DNA of 64,000 nt from Eunapius fragilis (Eukaryota > Porifera > Demospongiae > Spongillida > Spongillidae), in NCBI GenBank assembly GCA_963681505.1, contig OY811976.1, positions 4,516,003 through 4,580,002 of the forward strand. Direction: 5' to 3'. The notes beneath the pieces were generated by a model. The model did no database searches. It was given only the letters and a program-made list of their open reading frames with translations, and was not told the origin of the DNA. Shown here in pieces: positions 12,124 to 23,965 of this stretch; position 1 is the stretch's first letter, and every line of letters starts with the position of its first letter. Both the position numbers and the translations under genes were made by a program.

Positions 12124-13740
12124 TATGTTTATACAGTTTACGTCAACCGGCATTAGTGAAACAATAAGGAATACATTAATTTGCTTCAAGTGTCACTTTG
12201 AAGTTGCTTTGCACTTATAGACTCTTTGAATTTCCAATGAGAACTCGCGGCCCGAGTTCTCAACTAGAAATGACCATTTTATGCAAAAGGGGCAGTATAG
12301 GCTAGCAAAGGATGAGTCTTACAATTCTTCATGCTACCGCATGTTAATACAAGCCATGTAAATTGTTCTGAGTGTCCACCCGGTACTACAAATTTACACC
12401 TGGGTGCACAGAAAAAATACGTTTTTGCTGTTCGGTTATTCAAAAGATCTAGTTACACTGAATGCTATGGACACATAGTACAAAGCCTTTAGGATTGGGC
12501 CCAAATAACTAAGCTTTAAATCCTTTGATACTCGTAAAAAAATGCATGCAAGTAGAGCTGTCCATTATGCTCTGTGCAGTACTTTTTATGTGCTAAGGAA
12601 AGTGAAAGTACACGTTTTTTGCAACACTTGAACAGTAAATAGCTGTTTGTATGACAAGTACTTGTTACAGAAGCTAATGTAATCGATGGCTAGCTTTTTT
12701 TTCTAAAAACGGATGAACGTACATTTGGCTGTACGTAGCATCATGGTATTGATAAGTTTGTGTTGTTCAAAGTGACATAGGAATGTCATTGTCAAGGCTG
12801 CCTCATGTTAACATATAATTATTATCAACATTCATGTCCGAAATTGCATCATTATTACGTTATGTGGTTCAATACATTTCAGTCTTCATTTAGCGCAAGG
12901 ACACTATATAAACAGTTATGCATTCATATATGTTACAACATAACAGTGAACTAAAGCAGCAATTCAAATTTGGTGGATTGTTATTTAATATAACTACTGA
13001 ACTTAGATAGCGAATATTGGAGATTCAAAACACGGGATGAAAATGCAGCTCACAGGTAAATTTCTTCAGCTAGGTAAGTTGCTCTAGGTCACTAGTTATT
13101 TACTGCATCTGGATATTTCTATAAATGCAGTGTATCAAAGATATATCGTAATTCGTACATTTTGACCCTTGTTAACATTTGTTGTGATAACAGCAAGCAA
13201 ATAATTTCCATCATCTAGTTGATAACAGCAAGCAAAGAATCTTCATAATCTGGTTGATATAGTGCGTGTGTATGAGCATAGGAAGGTTGTTTGTAATCAA
13301 TTAGCTTATGAACACTTTGAGTGTCAATATGGATGACATAGTTAATTGATTATTTGCCAGCATTGTTTTGAATTATGGCTACCCGTTTCTTAGTAGTCGT
13401 CATTCTTGAAGAATCTCGCGGTTAGCTAACTTAAAGATATTAACTATATAAATTTGATATATATGGTGCACTAGCTTGAAAAAGAACGGTTGCCAAGAAC
13501 ACTCAACATAGGCGGAGCCAAGCAGTCAGGGATTCGAAGCTGTACATCGAGTATACTATGAAACAGATGATGAAAATACGATAGTGTTATCCCTTGGTGT
13601 TATTTCCAACGTACAGGTTCTTAAAAAGGCTTCACTCTCCCATGTTTTAATAGAACAAGCAGGTGCTTATTGTAAGGCGTGAAGGCAATAGAGACTCCAT
13701 TGTGCGTACACCTGACGCTGTTAGTTTCGGCGTTTCTTTC

Positions 13741-14350
13741 AATTAACAATTTCCTGCCGCGATTTAATAATCATAATTATTCAGGTTACAACTGAAATAA
13801 TTTTATTGATTAACCTTATTTAAGTGGGGTGTCGGGTTTCACGTAACATTTGAACAGAGCAACAGATCAGCATGGCTCAACAAATTTCATGGAGGGCAGT
13901 GATTCTGCTACATTCCCATAACCATTATAAGTGTACCAATTGGATTACTAACCTTCTGTGTGGGTTGAAAGTTCGATAAACACGACACAGCTTTGGAAGC
14001 GTTTTTAGAAATAGTTATTCTTCCCATAAAACAAATATTAGTTCCTAACAAGAAGTATTCGTGGCGTCTTATCTTTACATCACTTTCGGAAGCTTTGTAA
14101 CTTAAAAAAATGCTGACTTTTTGTTTACTAACGGAAGCTTTAGAAAGGGTGTCTTAACCACCCTAGCAACCAACGTATCGAACGGTACCATTAACCTGTT
14201 TATTGAACCTTCAGGTAACCCTATGAACGCATAGTTTTCTTGTGCTTTTGTTTCTACAATCAAGTACTCCTAACAGGTATGCTCTATTAACGATATAGCT
14301 GTACACCAAATGGCATGACTCGGCAGGGAATCGTTAAATACTAACACAGC
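13741..14350 (+). repeat. Second copy of the element B left arm
   Basis: The sequence from ATTTCCTGCCGCGATTTAATA through GAGGGCAGTGATTCTGCTAC to CACCCTAGCAACCAACG is a diverged direct repeat of 1880-2480. It may be a solo arm or a truncated copy of element B, since I did not find a matching opposite arm to its right. Confidence 0.6.
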
Positions 14351-14800
14351 AGCTCTATGCCCCTGAAGCATTTTGAGACAAAGTGAATAACCATGCGTTA
14401 CATAGTGGTTTTATATATGTGTGCACATAAATGTGCACTTGGCAGTCAAAGAGTTAAACAATACATGTATATCACAACATCCCCCCCTACAGCCATATTT
14501 GTTTACATAGCAACATTCCAAACAGTTCGTATGATAGGTGAGTTAAAAAGCATGCAGCATACCCATTAGAAGTAGCAATACTTAACATACATATTTGTAT
14601 CTAGTTTTAAGCAAGTGGATGGTTCTTGCATGAAATATAACATTTTGGTACTAGCCACCATTTTGTATGATGCAAATTATGTGGTGGCAGCCTTAAAAAC
14701 TCAACGCACTTACAAGCAGGCTGCAATAATTATTCAAAAATGGCGTCATACAAAACAAGCTTAGTTTTGTATTCGCTGTTTAAGAACACATGTACATTAG

Positions 14801-15059
14801 TCAGGGTTTCATTGGGGGGGGGGGGGGGGTGAGGGGGGCCATTATATTGCCCCCCCCTTGGTATTTAGGGAGTGATCTTTAATAAATGCATCATAACTAA
14901 GGTAAATGTAATACACACAATGTACATGTACATTTAAAAGAGATAAGTGACATATCCTGTAGGCTCAAAGTAATCTGTTTTGCCTTATAATCGCCCCCCT
15001 CTAAAAAGTATGAACTCTGCTTTTGCCCACCCTTAAGGTTTTTCTCGATGAAACCCTGA
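14801..15059. mobile_element. Small TIR element with G/C-rich ends
   Basis: TCAGGGTTTCAT at the left is matched by ATGAAACCCTGA at the right. Both ends are flanked by TTAG, a possible target duplication. Long G and C runs lie just inside. The element is 259 bp with no coding potential. Confidence 0.6.
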
Positions 15060-16218
15060 TTAGTAGTCATTTAAAAACCTTATACTAACAATTACTTAAT
15101 ATGTTCTACTGGATAAAGTGTTTTTAACGGTCTTTATTTATGTATCCTCCGCGAAGCGGGTGGAAATCACATGACACATGCAAAGATAAGAAGGCGGAGT
15201 AGAAGAAAGCAGTATTTCATTGCAATGACTGGTGTGAAGTGTACAGAGAAGGTCAGAGTAACTAGCCTTGGGTTCTGCTTGGCAAACCGACACTGCTTGT
15301 AAGAAACTTGTAGTTTGAGAATTAAACAAAGATGCAAGTTGTTATAGATGCATCTCATGTAAAATAAAATTTAAAAAAACTCAACGCAGTACTGGATTAA
15401 GTCCATAATCAAACATTGTTTATAACTTGAAAATTTGAAGTTCTAAATAGTGATATAAAAAGAGAAAGGCATTGCTGAAATATTGTAGATATCTACTAGT
15501 GCATTCACCAAAATATTTCCGCTTATTTTGACCAGCATATAGCAACATACACATACTTCCTCAATGTCACTCCCTGGTGCAAAATATTATTAAATCAAAC
15601 AGCAAATTTCTCAACCAATCTAAAATATGTAGTGAGTGTGCTCTAATCATTACTCCATGCCCATACAGTTCATTTGGTAATAAATTCAAACCAATCAATC
15701 AAAATTATTGACCACTTATTTGCAAATATTAATAGGTTCAGCAAGTCAAATTATAAACCTTAATTTCTAATTAGAGAGACTTTTGAGGCATGGTTGTTTC
15801 ATTTAGGTCACTAATAAGAGGACATTAGGCCTCATTCCCATTCCACACCTTGAGGCTAGCTATTAGAATCTAACTGGGGCTGTGGAATATGGCTAATTAC
15901 TATTATTCTAGATATTCTATCTCCCTGAGTGATAACTATGAGTCAATAGCTAGTCTTGAGCTGCAAAATGGGCTAGAGCCTAATCTCCAACTTTCAATGG
16001 ATGAAACATATAACCATTAATGAAGCCATTAATACATGTGGTTTCTATCCTTCATATTGGATAGCTTCTGAATATCAAAACTGCTAAGACATGGAATTAT
16101 GACATATAATTAGGAACCAAACACTCTACTGGATATGAATTCCATTCCCACCATCACAATGCTGCAAACTGGATTATATAATCTTTAACATCAATTAATG
16201 CGGAACGAAAATTCTCAC

Positions 16219-16671
16219 GTGATAGTAAGCCATTTGAAGGTAGTTATACGCTTCCTTTAACTCCATGAGATCTGAAATTGAGTAGGGTACAGCGCTCAAT
16301 GGGTACGCACCGACGAAGTCTTCCTTGCACCTCTCGATGCAGCCGGAGCGATGCAATACAACGTCAAAAAACTCCAGCTCTGAATCTGTAGAGAATTCCA
16401 ATGGCTTCGCAATGCTACTCCTATGACATTTCGCGTAGCACTGCAGTCTGGCCTCCACTAACTCGTTGTAATCCTGCATAGCTAGACCAAAGTGTCTGAT
16501 GGTATCACCATACTTTTGTACATTGTAAGCGGTGAGTCCATCAACGTAGTGTTCATCGTACGTGATGAGGTTATCCGGATTACCTAGGCCGTGCCTCGCG
16601 TTCACACCCCTGGCTGCAACATACAGGGCCACAACGCAAAACAGCAAACGGATCGCAGGTTTTGTCAGCAT
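16219..16671 (-). CDS. Leprecan-family (CRTAP / prolyl 3-hydroxylase) exon 1 with signal peptide
   Basis: This is the 5' coding exon, 151 residues, ending in phase 0 at a GTGAGA donor. I chose the ATG at 16671 over the in-frame one at 16713 because it starts directly with a signal peptide (KPAIRLLFCVVALYVAA). Residues 38-151 form one leprecan repeat: YDEHYVDGLTAYN, then C-x3-C at 78/82 and again at 111/115, and the closing YNYLQMAYYH. The spacing matches the N-terminal repeat of CRTAP and the prolyl 3-hydroxylases, ER proteins that modify collagen. The next exon is 9.9 kb downstream at 6289-5839 and repeats the same pattern. An ER retention signal and any catalytic domain would be outside the window. 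I see no clear TATA box upstream. Confidence 0.85.
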
Positions 16672-16926
16672 CTTGCAAAGGAGTACAGGCTGTATGATTA
16701 ATGAATTAAACAACGGTACAAAAGGTGAAGGGCAATTAACAATGAGCCTTTGTGTGCATTGTGTTTGGTTTTATTGATTTCGGTTTATTAGAATAATAGC
16801 CCTGGCCGGGCGCCGCACAGGGTATGCTAAATGACACGGCTGTTTCGTATGGGCATTAGGTATATAACCTTTACGATTCTTCCAATATGGCTACCCTTGG
16901 AAAACGCATTGAAATTTTGACTATAA

Positions 16927-17202
16927 CAGTGGCGTAGGAAAAGGGGGGGCAGGGGGGGCCATGCCCCCCTACTTTTACACCAGCGATACTACAGATAAAT
17001 GCTAATGAATTGCACTGATTCTAGTGTAGTTTTGTAACGTCGTTAGATGCAAATAGCGTTGGCTTCTGAGGCACAGCCCCAGACCCCAATGCCGAAGCTT
17101 ACAGTGCTCCCCTAGCTGTCTGGGGGAGGGGCATCGCTCTCCCGCCATGATGACCATCGAACTTTGCCCCCCCACTTTTAAACTCCTTCCTATACGCCGC
17201 TG
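16927..17202. mobile_element. hAT-like MITE
   Basis: The left terminus is CAGTGGCGTAGGAAAAGGGG and the right terminus, read in reverse, is CAGCGGCGTATAGGAAGGAG. The interior starts with G runs and the typical CCATGCCCCCC block. TATAA abuts both ends, so a 5-bp target duplication is possible. It is 276 bp long. It belongs to the same CAGTGGCG-type family as the elements at 28239 and 30296. Confidence 0.7.
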
Positions 17203-17379
17203 TATAACATTACATTTCAAAAACGGACTAAATATTGCTACAGTTATTCTTCTATTAACTTTAGCTCTATGTTTGCTGTAGCATCAGCTTGGGCTGTTTT
17301 ATTACCCACATACGAAGGTTTCAAATTGGCGCAAAATTATCCCAGTCTGGGCTATGTAGCTTTTTCCGCCCTTATCAGT

Positions 17380-18360
17380 ACCACAATCAAGTAGTATCAC
17401 CCTTGCACGTAACTACGTATCGACATCCTGTGGTGCCAAGTCTCCTATCCCTATGGTATAAGAGCACAGCACGCATGGCTACATTACCAAAAGACTGGCC
17501 AATGCAGAGACAACCCAATCCCACAGGGACCAGCAACCAAGGCGGGGCAGTTGTTGTTAGGGAACAGAGCATATGATGTGTGCTCTTGGGGGAGGTGCGT
17601 ATGACATGAAGACTCCTCCCTCCTCCAAAGCAGCTCGATAAATGAGTATTTCTAAAGCAATGGGGGTGGGGCAGCATACGTTCAAGAACAGCGTGGACAG
17701 TGGGTACGATCTCTTCGGCCCGCGCTCCCACCTGAACTCTCACCAGGCCCAACCCGACAGCCTCCTGAAGGGTGAGGTTGAAGAGGAGGTGGAGAGGGAT
17801 GGGGAAGAGAGGAAGATGAAGTTCCCAGTGCTGGGGGGAGGAGAACCTTTCAGTAACCTCTTTCGTCCCAGGTCGGCAGATGGTCCCCGCCTTTCCCGAA
17901 TGCGCTCCCTGGCCCCCGCAAGGTGGCAAGCTTGTCTGCTCCAAGGGGCGAGCTGTTTGGCAGTCTGGGTAGCAGGCTGCATGCCTACGAGGAAAGGGAC
18001 TCCCCAAGGCTATGGGGGTAGTGATGATGGTACCTCTGGAATCATCGGTCTAACCCTTCCAACTCCCCCTCATTCTCTAGATGGTGGTGTTATGAGGGCG
18101 GGCGTGGCCACCACCACCCTGGGGATGAGAATCCCCATAGGCAGTCTTCAAGTCCCTTTCCATTGGAGGGCACTTGCGGGACTCTATGGATCAGAATGGC
18201 TTTTGACCGCCTCCCTGACTACAACAGAACCACCACTGGCAACAGCAGTAATAACAGGGCTATTCACCAGAGGATCCACATACTTCACCAGAGGCTCCAT
18301 CACCTCCACCAACCACTTCTAGTGTTCCCATCCTCTCATAAACTCTGCCACCTAGCTACA
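17380..18360. other. GC-rich segment with overlapping ORFs on both strands, unresolved
   Basis: Open frames of 206 residues (minus, 17387-18007) and 226 residues (plus, 17642-18322) overlap here, and neither matches a family I know. On the plus strand a good donor (CTACAG then GTAAGT) follows 18360 and could end an exon rich in His, Asn and Gln. Base composition is clearly higher in G+C than the flanks. It could be an exon cluster of a plus-strand gene or a retroelement remnant. I cannot decide. Confidence 0.3.
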
Positions 18361-18574
18361 GGTAAGTTATCCTGCATATTGATTGCATCATTGTATATTT
18401 TGCGTACTTGTGAGCATGCTTGGTTGGGTCTTTGTTAGGATGTAACTTTTATTTCAAAGATAATGTATATGCATAGGTGCTAACTTTAACTATGCACCAT
18501 ACCTTAATATTTCTCAACAGCCATGGGGATTTAATATTTAATAGATTGTGCCCCCATGAGTATTTCTGGCTTGT

Positions 18575-18690
18575 AAGAGTACGTCTGACTATGTAGGATT
18601 ATGTTTGACCATAGGAGTATATGTCTGACCATGTAGGAGTATGTCTGGTATTGAAGAGTATGTCTGGTCATATCTAGTCAAGAGGAACTA
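18575..18690 (+). repeat. Short tandem repeat (GTAGGAGTATGTCTGACCAT unit)
   Basis: About four or five imperfect copies of a 20-25-bp unit lie head to tail (GAGTACGTCTGACTATGTAG, GAGTATATGTCTGACCATG, GAGTATGTCTGGT). No function is seen. Confidence 0.6.
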
Positions 18691-18713
18691 TGTATGGAAA
18701 CCTCTTAACTGAG

Positions 18714-19267
18714 CATTGACGTGGAGAGGAGCCTCCCCTATGTGGATAGTGCCCTCCATCACAGCACCTCTCTACTAAAGCACAAACTGGAGCAGTGCGG
18801 CAGGTCTGTGGAAGAAGGAAGTGTCCCTAGGATGAACCAGTTTGCTGATATCTATCCAGTCACGTAGCCTATGTAGGTTGCTGTCTGTTTGAGTGCTGGA
18901 ATCCTATTAAAAACTTGTTAGTACTGTTTATTTGATATATTTATCTGTTTACCTCTTGTTTTCAGTCTCCATAACTTTCACTTTGAAGAAAGTCTGGCAT
19001 TGTTGACACCCATAGCTTGTTGGGTGAGCAGTTGTTTAGAAATGCTGTGTGTGTGTATCTGTGTGTATGTGTACATGCATGTGTGCCATGTACATGTGTA
19101 TGAATTTATGGATTGTACTATGTTGCCCTTTATTTATTCATATACTGTATGTGTGCACATGTATGTACAAGGTTACAGTACTACCTCCCAGACTTTGTAA
19201 CAGTCAGAAATATATGTATAGCACCTTTAAAGAAGAATTGACAGTTGACCTCACCAAAGCCATCAAG
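18714..19267 (+). CDS. Tentative small exons of an unrecognised gene
   Basis: Three short stretches look exon-like. The first is 18714-18867, after an AG, reading IDVERSLPYVDSALHHS onward with a stop at 18865. The second is 18966-19023, after TTGTTTTCAG and before GTGAGC, reading LHNFHFEESLALLTPIACW. The third is about 19220-19267, reading STFKEELTVDLTKAIK before GTTTGT. They could belong to one plus-strand gene that also uses the GC-rich segment before them. The family is unknown, and a decayed copy is equally possible. A TG-rich microsatellite-like stretch (19040-19170) lies between the second and third. Confidence 0.3.
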
Positions 19268-19489
19268 GTTTGTGTGTACATATATGTGCGCTTGTAAGTG
19301 TGTATGTGTACGTATATATAATTTATGTGTGTGTTAAGGTAGTTCAGAGGATTATAGAAAGGAGTCAGGCGTGACTAAACCCTAGGCAAAGCTTCCTTTC
19401 AATATTATATTCTTTTCCCATGCCATAAATAAGCCATGTGAGGCAGGGGGCATAGGAACACTGTTGGGGTATTCCATTTGCCCTACTCA

Positions 19490-20300
19490 GAACATTAAAC
19501 ATTGTTTATTAACCATCCCTATCCCCGAACCAGATTGTCCTCAGGTCCTCGTTCCAGGTACTATATAAAGGGTGTTCTTGGGAAGGCAACCATTCAGTTA
19601 TATAGCCACCCAATCAAGGACCTGAAGTTTTTTGGCTATCAACCCCCCCACCTCCGTGCATTGATTGTTCCTTTAATTTGTAGACTGATTTTCCTGTCCT
19701 TCGTCAATGGCAGGCAACATCCTTTGGATTTCTGCTCTGACCAACCACCCAAGTCACTGACCACGTCATGGTGAGGCACATCTGGTTGCACCGATGGTGT
19801 GAATCAGAGTTACCCTTGGTCCCAGGTCGGTTCTGTGGTATAGGGCCAACCACTCTCCACGACCCCTTCATGGTAGTCGCACTATGAAATTACAGAAGCT
19901 CATGGTGGGGACATGTGGTTGCCAACATGGCCTTGGGCTGGTACTGCTGCATGGGTGTATGGGCCGGAGATAAGTGTGTGATCATTGTAGAGGTGGGTGT
20001 GGCAGTGGTATAGAGGGTGCCATCCTGGAACCTGTGGAGAGTGGAGAGGAGGAGGCTTGCCTGCTGAGGAGGCCAACTTGAGGGACATGACTTGATTGAG
20101 TGCTCAGAGGGGCTGGTGGTATCTGAGATGTACCGTGCAATGGCTGCTCATGTTGCGCAGGTCACTGGATGCATACATTTTAAAGCTGAAGGGTAACCAA
20201 AGGGGGGTGTGCCTATTGTTTTTGTTTTTGTTGTTTTTGGCGACCCTGGGGTGGGGCCAGGGGGGAGTTGCTGATGGAGGACCTGTCGTAATTACTCATT
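19490..20300. other. Low-evidence open frames, no call
   Basis: Several 60-90-residue plus-strand frames occur (for example 19502-19774 with KDLKFFGYQPPHLR, and 20096-20302 with a hydrophobic Phe/Leu run). None has a recognisable domain or convincing splice context. Confidence 0.25.
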
Positions 20301-20846
20301 AAGTATGCAAAGAAGCGTAGAAACTTGCTCCGTTACTTGTGCTCAATCGTGGAAGGTAATTGGTTGTAGAATGCAGTGCGATTGCCTAAATTCAAGCTAC
20401 TTCGCGATCCAACAATATCAGGCGCATTCAATTTATAGTAATTTGCGAATGAATCTTGACTTTGTCTTTTGATGCACAATCACAGAATAGTAATTTTTAT
20501 TTACTATAGGTTCAAGTTTATTACACTACAGAATTTCAGGAGATTTGGATGGTGCCCAAAGGGTGCTTTAATGGTCTAGGCGTTTTGTATTAGCCTGCTT
20601 GAAAACACAGATCATTTTATTTAAAAATACTATTTTTCTGCTTCAGCATAATAGATTTGCTTATACAAAAATCAACCTAAAGGCATTGTACACTTCTATT
20701 CATTGCTTGCTTCAAATTGTCAAGGATATGAAGAAGCACCTTTTTAGAGCTTGGGATGATATTGTTTTGTATCTAAATGTGCCATTTGGACTTCCATTTT
20801 GATAATCCCCAAAGTACATGCACATATCCAACCTTTTCACTTTCAG

Positions 20847-21561
20847 TTCATTCTATACACAGCAGTCAACCAAGCACTTCCTGTCCCATGCCAACTAAGC
20901 TTAGATCAGACTGCAGTAATTGTGGAAAAAGCAGAAGTGCAGTACAGCAATTGCTCACTTCAAATGAAGCTCTCAAGGCTAAGCTCCGAGTACTTACTGC
21001 TGTTAAAATGCAGAACTGCTATCTTTAAAAAAAGTAAGCAGGAAGTCAAAAATTGAATAAAAACTACATTCTAAATGGTGACGTGTGAAAAAAGAAATGA
21101 TGGGAAGTAATGCAATGGTTAAGAAGTTGACAGAGGAAAATGTGTTATTAAGAAATGAAAGCTGTCCAGCTAAAGTGAGGCAATTAAATAAATCCTGGTT
21201 GTAGTGAGATATTCTTATCACAGATTCAAAATAACTTCTATAAGTATAGAACGTAATTTGAAACAAGAAAATTATGAATTAAAGAAACAAGTATGCAAAA
21301 CATAAAACAAGCTAGGAAAGTCAGGCTGCGTGCCAAGTGCATGAGCAAAACTTTGCAAAAATACGGGATCAATGACAAAAACGCATGAATCAAAAGAAGG
21401 AGGACAGCTTTAGAAGAGGTATTGAAAGGAAATTACATTCTGTTGCAGAAAGTTTGGAGAAAGAGTTTCCAGAACTGTCTGAGGCTCAGAAAAGTACAAT
21501 ACTAACTGTTATGTCAGTTCATCCCTTAATGGCCTTTACTTTGAACATGTTTGGTATGTAA
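20847..21561 (+). pseudogene. Broken coiled-coil protein gene
   Basis: Coding-like segments are separated by stops and frame changes. At 20847-21028, after a CTTTTCACTTTCAG acceptor, the frame reads SDCSNCGKSRSAVQQLL then NEALKAKLRVLTAVK. At about 21098-21200 it reads GSNAMVKKLTEENVLLRNES. At 21413-21561 it reads RGIERKLHSVAESLEKEF then ELSEAQKSTILTVMSVHPL. Heptad-like Leu/Glu/Lys spacing suggests a coiled coil. The last block has an unbroken, strongly protein-like frame ending just before GGTATG, a possible donor. I do not recognise the family. Either this is a decayed gene or I am missing short introns. Confidence 0.4.
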
Positions 21562-22070
21562 ATGCAAATAATGTACTCTATAATGGACACATCATTTTTG
21601 GGAAATCTAAAATTCCAAAAGTCATAGTCACATAATGTTACAATTACAACATATGGGCTACTAGCAGATTATATTGCTGGTGACCTTAACTTAAGTGGTG
21701 GACTTAATCCGTGAACTTTTGGCATCAATTTATTGTCATTGCTAATGAGCTATTTAATAGTGACTTAATCTGTCTAGATTTGCTTCATGATTAACAGGTT
21801 TGAATCTTAATTTTAACTGTGTGCATACGGATCATAATGACCTTCTTTGTTATTTTGACTAATTATAATACATGAAAATCACACAATCACAGCAGTGTTA
21901 AGTGCATCTCTATGTATAATACTAGTCAGACTATGTGTGTTAAGGTTTTGGTTAAGGTTGCACACTTATAAATATCTCTGTATTGAATAGAAACACAACC
22001 CGAACAGTTTTTGTTTTACGCATCCCATTCATTCGCGTACATATTATTATAAAATATTATTATTACAGCC
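21562..22070. other. AT-rich stretch with nothing recognised
   Basis: No gene or element is supported here. Confidence 0.4.
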
Positions 22071-22195
22071 AATGCCACAGCCATCCTCTCCAGGTGTTTT
22101 GTCCCTGTCTAGTACCTATAGTAGGGTGCATTTAATTACCTTACTGCTGTATATTCGTGTATTCATGTAATAAACATTGTTCCATTACACGATTG
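22071..22195 (+). mobile_element. 3' tail fragment of an RLE-type retroelement
   Basis: The segment from CAATGCCACAGCCATCCTCT to GTATATTCGTGTATT is the same 3' end found at 46480-46577 and, reversed, at 28475-28576. It encodes the last codons (TAILSRCFVPV and stop) plus the 3' UTR. It lies just outside the palindrome, tail to tail with the minus-strand copy at 22261-22871. Confidence 0.7.
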
Positions 22196-22260
22196 GGAAT
22201 AAATGCACCTACAGGATTATTATGTAACACACTATCTAACAGGTATCTTGAAAGGACATT

Positions 22261-22871
22261 GGGCGGGACAGCAGAGCTCGAACATTTGCCCTCACCAGGG
22301 TCAAGTTGAGTCGCCCGTACAGACTGGAGGTAGCCCGGGACTTCGAGATGTTGTAGCGTGTAGCAAGACGAGAAGCCAATCGTGCCAGGTGCTGCCTAGC
22401 TTCTGTACCCCCAACACCCATAACTCTCCACAGCTAGTGGGACACGCTTCCACCCAAGCTCAGAACATTTCTCATCATTGGCGTTATGCTTCCGCTGTTC
22501 AGCTGCCAAAGCTGCTGACCCTGCCGTCACACTCGCTTCAGTAAAGGTACTTGGATTAAGCGGCAATGTGACGGTAATGTCAAATGCAGCTGGCTTGCCT
22601 AACATCCAGTCAAGGACCAGAACATCAGCAGGTCGTGTACGACGTTTGTCATGCCCAAGACCGCTCCCTGCTTCAACACGGGCACCAATGCAGGATCGCC
22701 TGCAAGTCTCCAGAAACACATCTCGAAGCCTGTTGTGGCGGGAGACTACATCACCCCTGTACTTGCATGTTAATGCATGATGACCTAAGGGGTCCAGACA
22801 GTGTGAGGAACAGAATGGACAGTTGGCACCTTGAGAGGAATCAATACCTAACCACCACTTTATTAGGAACT
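22261..22871 (-). pseudogene. RLE-type non-LTR retroelement, C-terminal fragment (copy 1, left arm)
   Basis: On the minus strand the fragment reads CPFCSSHCLDPLGHHALTC (a C-x2-C...H-x4-C zinc motif), then VVSRHNRLRDVFLETCRR, then TRPADVLVLDWMLGKPAAFD. The CCHC motif followed by R-P-x-D and a second acidic residue is the layout of the restriction-like endonuclease domain at the C-terminus of R2-like non-LTR elements. The element is 5' truncated: its homology starts next to the GGAACTA module at 22860. One frame change separates the endonuclease part from the last block (ARQHLARLASRLATRYN). The reverse transcriptase domain itself is absent. Family membership rests on motif recognition only. Confidence 0.6.
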
Positions 22872-22960
22872 ACGATAGTTCCTATATAGGAATTGACCCG
22901 GGTCGTGAAATCATTAAAAAAACGCGACCCGCGTACTAGTATAACTCGCGTACCAAGAAA
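22855..22960 (+). repeat. GGAACT/TTGACCC module, copy 1
   Basis: This segment has a short palindrome (GGAACTACGATAGTTCC), then TATATAGGAATTGACCC, then ATCATTAAAAAAACGCGACC. The same order of motifs occurs at 26025-26100 and, reversed, at 34125-34200. It could be a promoter-like module or the end of a mobile element. Confidence 0.5.
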
Positions 22961-23524
22961 CGGATAGTTTAGCTCTTTTGTTCCTATCGAACCAGAAGGC
23001 AAAGACGAGATTGGAAGAGCAGCCTGAATTGATGATCTTCAAGTCTGCTGGACAGAACGTTTTGGTATTATTATTATTATTTTTTGTTAAATAAATAAAT
23101 TTTTTTCAAGATAAATATACAATATAATTATTTAACACGATCGTTTTTATTTTGATCTTTAAATTTACATGGTACTCGCATGGAGATACATAATTGAACA
23201 AGTAAGATATTGTTGAAATGCAAAATTTTGCTCTTTCTAGTGGTATACAAAAAAAATTTGAAAAAAAATTGTCAACTACCTATCGTTAGCAAGTTTAGTT
23301 TTGTTAATTAGTAATAGCCCACAACACATTTTATCGGCTTGGAAGCTGTAAAAGTGCTTGGGAATCCGCTTAACTTGTGGTTGATCTATTAAGCAGTAGT
23401 CATTGTGGCTACATGAAACGGAGCGTTAGCAGGCACCCTCCCCTTACTACCCCCAGAGTAAACGGCCAGTTAGTACCGGAAACACGTGCATGTACATGTT
23501 TCCTTGAGCATTCATATTATAGCA

Positions 23525-23812
23525 AACTTTTTTTTTTCTTAACAAAAAGGAAGGAAACAATACATAAAAATTTCATTATAATAATAGTAGTGATGTAGGA
23601 TTTGTAGACACAAACTGAGTAGAAACAAGGAATTACGAAAATTATACATTCATATATTACATAGCTACATTATTTAGCAGCCTGTAAAAAAAAATTGCCA
23701 AATGTAGGCATATAATATTTAATGAATGTATAATTTCCGTAATTCCTTGTTTCCATTCAGTTGGTGTCTAAAATCATACATCACCAATTTTATTTTTATT
23801 CCTTGTAAACCT
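23525..23812. mobile_element. Long-hairpin MITE, copy 1 (left arm)
   Basis: The left half (AACAAAAAGGAAGGAAACAA ... GATGTAGGATTTGTAGACAC ... GTAGAAACAAGGAATTACG) is mirrored by the right half (CGTAATTCCTTGTTTCC ... GTTGGTGTCTAAAATC ... TTTTTATTCCTTGT). The arms can fold into one long hairpin. It is the same family as 33103-33342, 33533-33815 and 59765-60018, sharing the ACAAG...CAAGGAAACAAG and CTACAT/ATATAGGA blocks. Confidence 0.6.
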
Positions 23813-23965
23813 AACTGTTCCTCCTGTAGCAAGCTGTATGATCCCTGTTTCGGGACAATGACCTTCTTCAAAAGTAAAGCAACTTTTCTTTCTTCATCAG
23901 GAGTAAGTGATAGTGTAGGACAGTTCTCACCACTTGTTGCTGCTACCCACTCAATTATGCACTAA
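23765..23965 (-). pseudogene. Unrecognised coding relic (left arm)
   Basis: The minus strand holds a protein-like frame: EWVAATSGENCPTLSLTP, then DEERKVALLLKKVIVPKQG, then LQEEQLGLQGIKIKLVMYDF. The regular Glu/Lys/Leu content and lack of stops suggest a real former exon. It runs directly into the hairpin MITE at its 3' side. I do not know the family. The mirror copy is at 51110-51300. Confidence 0.4.

Larger units (their letters stand above)
6290..16218 (-). other. 9.9-kb intron of the leprecan-family gene
   Basis: This is inferred from two compatible phase-0 splice junctions: a GTGAGA donor after 16219 and a CATACAG acceptor before 6289. The intron holds two foldback elements (6636-8812, 9044-10882), a Tc1-type MITE (11435-12123), a foldback arm copy (13741-14350) and a small TIR element (14801-15059). 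The stretches 12130-13740 and 15060-16200 show nothing but AT-rich DNA, apart from a duplicated ~40-bp unit containing GATAACAGCAAGCAAA near 13185-13260. Confidence 0.75.

Noticed and set aside
19040..19200. Cys/Val-rich ORFs in the TG-rich stretch
   Set aside because: They are produced by a TGTG microsatellite-like sequence and have no domain.
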